NCBI RefSeq assembly: GCF_017104565.1
Contig: NZ_JAAGPD010000015.1
Location: forward strand, 124,001-188,000
Length of the DNA: 64,000 bases
From: Paraburkholderia sp. Tr-20389
GTDB lineage: Bacteria; Pseudomonadota; Gammaproteobacteria; Burkholderiales; Burkholderiaceae
Direction of reading: 5' to 3'
Within the stretch, counting starts at the first letter, position 1; each line of letters starts with the position of its first letter. A program made the position numbers and the translations under genes. Positions 26,347-32,883 of this stretch are shown here, piece by piece. Under the pieces are notes generated by a model. It searched no databases and was not told the DNA's origin. It saw only the letters and a list, made by a program, of their open reading frames with translations.

Positions 26347-27060
26347 GTGCCATCTGATGAAGTCGCCGACGAGTTGCGGCGCGCAGTCCCTGTCGGCCAG
26401 GGCAACGCGCTTGCACGTGCACCATTGCGGCATCCTTACCTGAAGTGTCTGGAGCCGCGCATCCGCGCGATTCATAACGCGATTGATTCGGGCGAGCTAG
26501 CGTCCTGCCGTGAAGACGGGCGCCGCGTGGAGTCTCATGACCATGTGGCCTACGAGCGCCGCCATGTGTACGGGTTGGACCTGAAGGAATGGGCGAATTC
26601 CATCACGCCGGGGGAGCGGCCCGCGTTCCTTTTCGACGAAGTTGAGCGCGGCATTCATCCGGGCATCACGCAGGAAACCTATCAGCCGCTCAAGGCCGCG
26701 CATGACGCGAAGGACCAGAATCTTGTGCGCGCCAACGCACGCATCCGCGAACTCGAAGAAGCGAAGGCCCGTACCGAAGCTGAGCGCGATTCGCTGAAGA
26801 GCATCGTGGAACGGATGGGCATGCAGATCAAAAGCGCACCGCCTGGTGAGCGCTCGGAAACGACTTATCTCAACATTATTGCTGGTTTGGTGCGCCTGTT
26901 AACTCCTTCGCAAGTGCAAGACCTAGCGGGAGCGCGATATGAAAGTCAGGCGGCTGTGATAGCCGCTTTGCTGGAAGCATTCCCGTCCAGACCCGGCATT
27001 TCGCAACGTACGCTGCAAGAGAGGTTCGCGGCGGCGAATCGCAGCATTGACACCACCTGA
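26347..27060 (+). CDS. Island hypothetical protein with central coiled coil
   Basis: 237 residues from a GTG start. The middle (about residues 115-160) is a charged heptad-rich segment, KDQNLVRANARIRELEEAKA onward, typical of a coiled coil. The C-terminal part (YLNIIAGLVRLL, YESQAAVIAALLEAFPSRPG, ISQRTLQERFAAAN) resembles a C-terminal domain recurrent in hypothetical proteins of proteobacterial mobile elements. The N-terminal start is uncertain: no ribosome site and the first 30 residues are atypical, so the gene could begin later or have lost its 5' end. Function unknown. Confidence 0.65.
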   Translation: MPSDEVADELRRAVPVGQGNALARAPLRHPYLKCLEPRIRAIHNAIDSGELASCREDGRRVESHDHVAYERRHVYGLDLKEWANSITPGERPAFLFDEVERGIHPGITQETYQPLKAAHDAKDQNLVRANARIRELEEAKARTEAERDSLKSIVERMGMQIKSAPPGERSETTYLNIIAGLVRLLTPSQVQDLAGARYESQAAVIAALLEAFPSRPGISQRTLQERFAAANRSIDTT

Positions 27061-27079
27061 AACGTTCCCCAGGCGTGCC

Positions 27080-27135
27080 ACCGCAATTGCGGTACCGCAC
27101 GCCGCAACTGCGGTGCATTTCTGCGTGCCGCACGC
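27080..27135. repeat. Dense cluster of overlapping palindromes in the island
   Basis: In 56 bases there are a perfect 14-base palindrome ACCGCAATTGCGGT (27080-27093), an overlapping perfect 12-base TGCGGTACCGCA (27088-27099), a CCGCA-N2-TGCGG (27102-27113) and GCGTGC-C-GCACGC (27123-27135). They lie 60-115 bases before the ATG of the small broken gene at 27195. This looks like an operator array or an element-encoded protein binding site. Confidence 0.6.
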
Positions 27136-27194
27136 TTGAATAAGAGCCATGTCGCGCCACCCCGGCGCGCACCTACCTTGTCCGAGGTGACAGC

Positions 27195-27406
27195 ATGGCC
27201 GACCAGACCAGACCATCCCCATCCTGATTCCCCGCTCGCGTGTTTCGGCGATTATTCGCATTGACCGCCTGTACGCGCTGGCAGCCCTATTGAGTCTCGA
27301 GGAAGTCGCGGAACAGTTCGCCGGTCTCGAACTGTGCGGACAAGTGGCGATTTTCGGACTGTTCGAGGATGTGCTCGCAGAGGCGCGCGCCGCCTTGACC
27401 GGATAG
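27195..27406 (+). pseudogene. Small island gene frameshifted by a (GACCA)3 repeat
   Basis: ATG at 27195, preceded by GAGGTG, reads MADQTRPSPS and stops at 27225. A 5-base unit GACCA is present three times (27201-27215). With two copies the frame would read MADQTIPILIPRSRV and on to LEDVLAEARAALTG-like text ending at the TAG at 27404-27406: 68 residues, with protein-like sequence LYALAALLSLEEVAEQFAGL and FGLFEDVLAEARAALTG. So the gene is one repeat unit away from an intact frame. It could be a dead gene, or a phase-variable one switched by repeat slippage. No family recognised. Confidence 0.65.
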
Positions 27407-27659
27407 GCGGAACAGGCGCACAGGCAGCGAAAACAACAGCCGGAAAGACGGCAGCAAGGACGCCCCACAAAGGCGGCTTTTTTGCATTTCCAACTCAGCA
27501 TTTTCGGACTTATCTGATATTGCGCTACCCCGACTCTATGGACGATCGGTTTTGGTTTGTGTATCCGGCTGGATCGTGCAAACCCTTGGGCGCAGGAGGC
27601 GCGCTCGCGCGAGGTTTCACCTGCGGGAATCGACAAGCAGAAAAGCAGTAGAGGTGTGA

Positions 27660-28253
27660 ATGGCTATCTACTACGCAATCGTTGACGGCGACCCACTTAC
27701 AAGCGGCCCGAACAGCCGGGTCTATGCGCCGAGTACATCGTGTTTCATTGATGGCGACGACGGTCGACAAAGAAGCATGGCGTACATCGGGGACAAGGCT
27801 TACTGCGAGAAGTGCAAAAGCACGGGAATCATCATTGGCGGTGCTCGTGTTGATAACAATCAACGCATGATTGATCTGGAGGACGGGCGACGCCAGGCAG
27901 TCGGCGGCGACTACGTTCTGTGCAAGTGTCCCGAACGGCCCCAGGTTATCGCTCGTTATGGGCGTAACTGGATGATTGAAGACGGCGGCAGCGCGAGGGC
28001 CGCTACCGGAGCCAAGACGACGAGTGCGGGCAACGTTTCACCTGCCGCCCACGACGAACAAGTAAAGGCAATAGGTCGCGGCGCATCCAAAGGCTACCCC
28101 TATTACATAGAAACAGTTAATGGCCGCATTGAGTCAGGACGCCTGGACTTGTCGGGCGTGCTACCCCGCATTTACACCGACAACGCCGACACTTACACAA
28201 TCCATTGGGGCGACGACGCCCTAAGCCATGAAGGATGGATCAATGCCCAATAA
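27660..28253 (+). CDS. PAAR-domain protein with C-terminal extension (type VI effector carrier)
   Basis: 197 residues. Residues 1-100 form a PAAR-like domain with YCEKCKSTG (C49, C52) and LCKC (C88, C90), the same Cys layout as the chromosomal PAAR gene at 24645-24932. After a polar linker (about 108-135), residues 136-190 form a beta-rich domain (GYPYYIETVNGRIESGRLDL, GVLPRIYT, YTIHWGDDAL) that recurs at the C-termini of Burkholderia PAAR proteins. AGAGGTG precedes the ATG. Its end overlaps the Tae4 start by 11 bases, so the PAAR tip and effector are likely made together and the effector loaded on the tip. PAAR identity is firm; the cargo relationship is inferred. Confidence 0.8.
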   Translation: MAIYYAIVDGDPLTSGPNSRVYAPSTSCFIDGDDGRQRSMAYIGDKAYCEKCKSTGIIIGGARVDNNQRMIDLEDGRRQAVGGDYVLCKCPERPQVIARYGRNWMIEDGGSARAATGAKTTSAGNVSPAAHDEQVKAIGRGASKGYPYYIETVNGRIESGRLDLSGVLPRIYTDNADTYTIHWGDDALSHEGWINAQ

Positions 28254-28851
28254 GAAAACCGTTGTACAGACGAACAATACGCCAGGTTCAATAAAAGAAA
28301 TTCACTTGAAAGCAGTTTCGTTCTCTGAGTTGTGGTCCGCGTACCCACATTCGGAACCCTGCATTGATCCATCAACCGGGAAGCCTGCATTTGAGGATGA
28401 ATGTGCAATTCGAATGGGAACCTGCCTGGCAGCCGTCGGAATTACCAACAAGTCTTTCAAAGGCGAAAAATGCTGGTTCCACGACCACCCGCCAAGCCAT
28501 ATGCTTCGTGCTAAAGAGGTCGCAAACTGGCTTCACTTACAGCCGTTCGCTGGATGCCCAAAGCCGCAGGTTGTTACCGGGAAAGATTGGCAAGATAAGG
28601 TCAACGGGCAAACTGGAATTTTGTTCTTTGGTAGCTACTGGCGGCGTTCGCTCAAAGAAAAAGACCCAAGCGGAGACCACATTGATTTGTGGAATGGTGA
28701 GCGTCTAACGCCAAGCACCGAAACAACACTACGATTTGGCGTTGGCATATCGAGAGTGTGGAACCCGCTTTCACTTGTCGGCATTGGCCCCGAGAATCTA
28801 TTTTCAAATCTCGCGGAAGCTAAACAGATTTTATTCTGGAATATTCCATGA
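28243..28851 (+). CDS. tae4: Tae4-family type VI peptidoglycan amidase effector
   Basis: 202 residues. Tae4 effectors cleave the peptide stems of peptidoglycan in a competitor's periplasm. Family landmarks: FSELWSAYP near the N-terminus, the catalytic-Cys block DECAIRMGTCL (C54), TGILFFGSYW, and the His block GDHIDLWNG (H146). The ending VGIGPENLFSNLAEAKQILF fits longer family members. The canonical Asp 11 residues after the His is absent (Pro157 there); D148 is a candidate substitute. The start at 28243 is favoured over 28228 because AAGGA lies seven bases before it. No signal peptide, as expected for T6SS cargo. Low G+C suggests transfer. Confidence 0.82.
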   Translation: MPNKKTVVQTNNTPGSIKEIHLKAVSFSELWSAYPHSEPCIDPSTGKPAFEDECAIRMGTCLAAVGITNKSFKGEKCWFHDHPPSHMLRAKEVANWLHLQPFAGCPKPQVVTGKDWQDKVNGQTGILFFGSYWRRSLKEKDPSGDHIDLWNGERLTPSTETTLRFGVGISRVWNPLSLVGIGPENLFSNLAEAKQILFWNIP

Positions 28852-29078
28852 AATCGGTTGTGGGCGTACTCGCGTTGCTAGTCTTCGGTGCGGTCTGCGG
28901 CGGCTTGATCGCTCTGTATATCGCGCTTCCACCCTCCAGCGTCCCATGTGGAGATGAATGTGGCGGCCGAGCGTTGAAGTTCTCCGCTCGCGGCGTTTTG
29001 GTTGGTGTCTTACTCGCTATAGCAACCGCACTTTGCATAGCGAAACGTCGTAGTTCGAGTGGGAAAACGAGGGCATGA
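28848..29078 (+). CDS. Small two-helix membrane protein, candidate Tae4 immunity protein
   Basis: 76 residues starting on the ATGA that holds the Tae4 stop, so translation is coupled. Two hydrophobic helices (about 4-27 and 48-65) flank a short loop with two cysteines (VPCGDECGGRALKFSARG); the basic C-terminus (KRRSSSGKTRA) should stay in the cytoplasm, putting the loop in the periplasm, where a Tae4 toxin acts. Known Tai4 immunity proteins are larger soluble periplasmic proteins, so this would be a different type. Role is inferred from position only. Confidence 0.6.
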   Translation: MKSVVGVLALLVFGAVCGGLIALYIALPPSSVPCGDECGGRALKFSARGVLVGVLLAIATALCIAKRRSSSGKTRA

Positions 29079-29189
29079 GTTGGCCCGTGCCGTCGCCATG
29101 AAGTCTATGCGTCTTTGCGAGCCTGATAACGTGCCGGAATGATGCAGCAACCGCGACAATGAAAGCCACGCTTCATTCGGCGGGTTTTT

Positions 29190-30242
29190 TCATTGATGCG
29201 CGCTTATTGTGATTGCGTAACATGTGCCGCCCCACGCCTCCATTATCGTGGCTGCGCTGTTCGAGAAGATCGGTACGGCGATAGGCCGCTTCAACCTTGT
29301 TCGCGACGGTATGCGCAAGCGCCCGCTCGGCCAGATCGCGGGCGTAGCCGCTTTCGCTGGCCCAATCCCGAAAGCTCGATCTGAAGCCGTGCAGCGTCGC
29401 GACGCGCCCCAGCGGATCACTGACGGCCTTCACGCGGCGCAGTAACGCGGTAAGCGTCATATCGGACAGCACCTTGCCGCGTGGCGACGGGAACACCAAT
29501 GTTTCGTTCTGCTTCTGTTCCTTCAGCCGCCTGACGAGCGCGAGCGCTTCTGATGAGAGTGGTACGCGGTGCGTTTCCTTCGCCTTCATGCGTTCGCCGG
29601 GCACGGTCCAGATACCGGCGTCGAGGTCGAATTCGCTCCACGTAGCGCCGCGCACTTCGCCACTACGAGCCGCTGTGAGAATCGCAAAGAGCATGGCCGC
29701 CCGCGTGCTGTCGCCGGGTTCGATATCGCGAAGCTGCGCCCTCGCGAAGGCCGGAATCTCACGCCAGTGCATGGCTGGTTGATGCTCTTTCTTGGCGTTC
29801 TGCTTCGGCAACAGGTGATCGACCACGCTCACTGGGTTCGCCGTGATATGGCCATGCGCCCAGGCCCATTGCATGACAGCGTGCATACGCTGGCGGGGGT
29901 ACGGCTCGCGGCATCGGCCTTCGCTAGCCAGATCGGGCGCAACACGTCCGCGCAATCGGCGGGCGTAATGACATCGAGCGGTTTGCCGCCGAGCTTGGGA
30001 AACACGTAGGTCTCCAGCGTCGAAATCCATTGCGCAGCGTGCTTCTCGTTCCGCCAACCGGGTTTCAGTTCTTCGTGAACCTTGCGTGCTGCCTTCTCGA
30101 ACGTGAGCGCGGCGGCGGCAATGCTGGCAGCCTGCTGTTCGCGATTGCGCGTGTCGATAGGGTCGTCGCCGCCGTCAATCAGCTTGCGCATGGCGAGTGC
30201 TTTCTCTCGCGCGTCTGCTATCGAAACTTCGTTTTTGGCGGA
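29190..30242 (-). pseudogene. Tyrosine-recombinase integrase, truncated and frameshifted
   Basis: Remnant of a P4-type integrase that would have inserted the island at tRNA-Ser. Homology starts at EVSIADAREKALAMRKLIDGG, so about 60 N-terminal residues are gone, exactly where the right repeat begins. The frame breaks at a run of five G at 29895-29899 (one more base would restore DAASRTPRQRMHAVMQWAWA), continues through the catalytic domain (AARSGEVRGATWSEFD, HGFRSSFRDWASE, YRRTDLLEQRS) and breaks again near 29255, after which EAWGGTCYAITISAHQ completes it. Three lesions make it non-functional. Confidence 0.85.
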
Positions 30243-30262
30243 CCCTCTCTCCGCCAAGGAAT
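30243..30262 (+). repeat. attR, right island repeat
   Basis: Core CCCTCTCTCCGCCAA, G, GAAT. Bases to its right lead into a hairpin that was probably the original tRNA-Ser downstream terminator. Confidence 0.82.
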
Positions 30263-30270
30263 GCTCACCA

Positions 30271-30307
30271 GATAACCCCGCCAAATCATCGATTTCGCGG
30301 GGTTATC
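30271..30307. terminator. Hairpin between island and symporter gene
   Basis: Arms GATAACCCCGC (30271-30281) and GCGGGGTTATC (30297-30307), with an inner AAATC/GATTT pair. It lacks a good T-run on either strand. It lies past the symporter stop (minus strand) and where the tRNA-Ser terminator would be without the island, so it may serve either. Confidence 0.5.
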
Positions 30308-30335
30308 TGCTTCTGGCCCACCGTTCCGCCAACCC

Positions 30336-32354
30336 TCACGGATGCCGGATATAGTCCACCAGCGCCCGCGTATAAGCATCCGGCTTCCGGTCCACCAGAC
30401 TCACCAGCACCGCCACCAGAAACCCCGCCGGCACGCCGAACACGCCTGAACTGATCGGCTCGATGCCGAACCAGCGCGGCCCGACGAAGCCAGTCAACTG
30501 CGTGAAGAACGGATACGTCGACACGATGTACCAGATGCACACGAGCAGCCCCGCCACCATCCCCGCCACCGCGCCGAGGCGGGTCGTGCGCTTCCAGAAC
30601 ACGCCGAGCACGAGCACGGGAAACAGACTCGACGCCGCCAGCGAAAACGCCGCGCCCACCAGAAACAGGATATTCCCCGCGTTCAGCGAAGCCACGTACG
30701 ACGCCAGCAGCGCGACCCCGAGCAGCAGAATCTTCGAGATCGTCACCCGCTTCTGACTCGACGCCTCCGGGTCGACCATGTGGTAGTACACATCGTGCGA
30801 GAGCGCGTTGGCGATGGTCAGCAGCAGACCATCGGCCGTCGATAGCGCCGCCGCCAGCGCACCCGCCGCGATCAGCCCCGACATCACATACGGCAGCCCC
30901 GCGATCTCCGGCGCAGCCAGTACGACCATGTCCGGCTGCATCTGTATCTCGCTCCAGCGCACGATGCCGTCGCCGTTCACGTCGGCGATACCGATCAGGT
31001 ACGGCTCGACGCGCCGCCATTGCATCACCCATTGCGGCAGATCCGAAAAGCGATGCCCGACCAGATTCGACAGGACCTCGTACTTGATCAGCACCGCCAG
31101 CACGGGGACCGTCAGATAGAACAGCGCGACGAAAAACAGTGTCCAGCCGACCGAGCGCCGCGCGGACGCCACCGACGTCGTCGTGTTGTAGCGCGTGAGG
31201 ATATGCGGCAGGCTCGCCGTCCCGAGCGACAGACACAGCAGCAACGAAAGAAAGTTGCGCTGATGCAGCTTGCGCTCGTCTTCATTCGCGGCAGGAAACG
31301 GCTCGTGCATCGGCACGGGCGCCGCCGCTCGCTGCATCATCTCGTCGCGCTGCTGCGCCCAGACGATCTGCGCCATCGCCGGGTCGCGCGGAAAGCGCGC
31401 GATGCGCCGTTCGAGATCGGCGATCTCGCGCAGCGGCCCGTTATGCCGACGCAGATCGTCGAGTTGCGCGGTCAGACGGCTCTTCTCGTCGATGAACGAT
31501 TGCGGCAGGCTGTCGATCTGCGTCTGCATCAACGCGGCGCGCATCCGGTAGTCGTCCCGCACCGCCTGCTCCGACGGCGCGTCGCGCACGCTGCGCTCGA
31601 GCGGCTCGATGCGCTCCATCAGCCGTCCATAGCTCAGTTGCGGCACCCAGCCGAGGCCGTCCTTGTGCGCGATCATCGACACAGGAATCAGAAACGCCAC
31701 GATGAGAATGATGTACTGCGCGACCTGCGTCCACGTCACCGCGCGCATGCCGCCAAGAAACGAGCACACCAGAATGCCCGCGAGTCCGCAGAAGATGCCG
31801 ATCGCAAAGTCGACGCCGATGAAGCGCGTCGCGATCAGACCGACGCCCTGGATCTGCGCGACCAGATAGACGAACGAACACAGAATCGCCGACAGCGCGG
31901 CCAGTCCGCGCACCGCGTTGCTCGAAAAGCGCGTGCCGAGAAAGTCGGGAATCGTATAGCGCGCGAGCTTGCGCACGTAGGGTGCGAGCAGGAACGCGAC
32001 GAGGCAGTAGCCGCCCGTCCAGCCCATTGTGTAGGCGAGACCGTCGTAGCCCGTCGCATACAGGCTGCCCGCGAGCCCGATGAACGACGCCGCCGACAGC
32101 CAGTCCGCCGCCGTCGCCATGCCGTTGAACACGGACGGCACGCGCCGCCCCGCCACGTAGTATTCGACGAGATCGGAGGTGCGCGACAGCAACCCGATCA
32201 CCGCATACACGGCGATCGGCACGAACAGGAACACGTAGCCGATCCACATGCCCGGCCCGCTCACCGCCTCGATGCGCGAGAGCAGGTAGATGAACGCGAA
32301 AAAGCCCAGCGTATAAAGCGAATACGAACGGATCAGCCGGTGCGCGAGTTTCAT
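30336..32354 (-). CDS. Sodium:solute symporter, VC_2705 family
   Basis: 672-residue inner-membrane symporter of the SSS family, close to ActP-like monocarboxylate carriers. About 13 hydrophobic helices; conserved text includes YYVAGRRVPSVFNGMATAAD and SGLIAAGALAAALSTADGLL. A hydrophilic insert (about 243-345) is charged and helical. A second soluble stretch carries a full EF-hand loop, DVNGDGIVRWSE (458-469). Its ATG overlaps the stop of the small DUF4212 gene as ATGA, so the pair forms one unit. Neighbouring acetyl-CoA synthetase suggests acetate or a similar acid as substrate. Confidence 0.9.
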   Translation of the reverse strand: MKLAHRLIRSYSLYTLGFFAFIYLLSRIEAVSGPGMWIGYVFLFVPIAVYAVIGLLSRTSDLVEYYVAGRRVPSVFNGMATAADWLSAASFIGLAGSLYATGYDGLAYTMGWTGGYCLVAFLLAPYVRKLARYTIPDFLGTRFSSNAVRGLAALSAILCSFVYLVAQIQGVGLIATRFIGVDFAIGIFCGLAGILVCSFLGGMRAVTWTQVAQYIILIVAFLIPVSMIAHKDGLGWVPQLSYGRLMERIEPLERSVRDAPSEQAVRDDYRMRAALMQTQIDSLPQSFIDEKSRLTAQLDDLRRHNGPLREIADLERRIARFPRDPAMAQIVWAQQRDEMMQRAAAPVPMHEPFPAANEDERKLHQRNFLSLLLCLSLGTASLPHILTRYNTTTSVASARRSVGWTLFFVALFYLTVPVLAVLIKYEVLSNLVGHRFSDLPQWVMQWRRVEPYLIGIADVNGDGIVRWSEIQMQPDMVVLAAPEIAGLPYVMSGLIAAGALAAALSTADGLLLTIANALSHDVYYHMVDPEASSQKRVTISKILLLGVALLASYVASLNAGNILFLVGAAFSLAASSLFPVLVLGVFWKRTTRLGAVAGMVAGLLVCIWYIVSTYPFFTQLTGFVGPRWFGIEPISSGVFGVPAGFLVAVLVSLVDRKPDAYTRALVDYIRHP

Positions 32355-32716
32355 CGGTCGGCTGCGCGCCCGGCGAAGTCGTCCTGCGCGCTCGCTTCGA
32401 GCACGCGTTGAAGCGTCGCGTCGGCGCGCTGCATCAGCACGATATACACGACGATCAACACGAGGTACACGACGATCGCGCCCTGCGCGCCCATGAAGAA
32501 AGGCAGGCTGAAGCCCGCGAAGCGCACCTGCACGAGGCTGCGCGCGATCAGCGGCACGACGAATGACACGAAAAAGCCGATCAGCATCAATGCAGCGATC
32601 AACGCGACGTTGAAGCGCCAGTAGCGCGCGTGCGCGCGCGCCATCGCCTCCGTCACGGGCGGCGGTTCGGGTACGGGATTGATCGTGTGTCGCGAGGTGT
32701 GGTGTGGCGCGGCCAT
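32351..32716 (-). CDS. DUF4212 symporter small subunit
   Basis: 121 residues with two helices (about 37-60 and 71-95) separated by a short loop (VQVRFAGFSLPFFMGAQGA), the DUF4212 pattern of small partners of VC_2705 symporters. MARAHARYWRFNVALIAALM is the conserved opening of the first helix. Start at 32716 gives the normal family N-terminus; the ribosome site is weak. Overlap with the symporter start supports a two-subunit carrier. Confidence 0.85.
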   Translation of the reverse strand: MAAPHHTSRHTINPVPEPPPVTEAMARAHARYWRFNVALIAALMLIGFFVSFVVPLIARSLVQVRFAGFSLPFFMGAQGAIVVYLVLIVVYIVLMQRADATLQRVLEASAQDDFAGRAADR

Positions 32717-32814
32717 GCGCCTATTTATCAAAAACGTGTGGCATCGGCAATCGGGGTTGTCCGCGCAACGAACTGCTTGCGGCTCAAACGCGCTGCAAAG
32801 CGGCGCGACGCTCA

Positions 32815-32849
32815 ATAAAAAACGGCGCATCCACACGGAATGCGCCGTT
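32815..32849 (-). terminator. Rho-independent terminator downstream of acs
   Basis: Minus-strand hairpin with perfect 10-base arms AACGGCGCAT/ATGCGCCGTT and a 9-base loop, followed on the minus strand by TTTTATTG. It lies 35 bases past the acs stop and separates acs from the symporter pair. Confidence 0.85.
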
Positions 32850-32883
32850 CCAGCTTCTTCCACCCTTCGAGCAACGCGCAGAC

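Larger units (their letters stand above)
25900..30262. mobile_element. Genomic island at tRNA-Ser(GGA), degenerate
   Basis: A 4.4 kb segment between the tRNA 3' end and a copy of its last bases. The repeats share a 15-base core CCCTCTCTCCGCCAA followed by one mismatch and GAAT. Inside are a coiled-coil hypothetical gene, a broken small gene, a PAAR/Tae4/membrane-protein cassette and a decayed tyrosine integrase. Base composition falls well below that of the flanks, most clearly over 28250-28850. The integrase carries several lesions, so the island is probably fixed. Ordinary core genes resume at 30336. Confidence 0.85.

Noticed and set aside
26141-26425. 94-codon minus-strand frame at the island left end
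   Set aside because: Low-complexity basic sequence, overlaps the better plus-strand gene; no start signal.
27334-27651. 105-codon plus-strand frame before the island PAAR gene
   Set aside because: Out of frame with the repaired small gene it overlaps, Arg/Gly-rich, no ribosome site.
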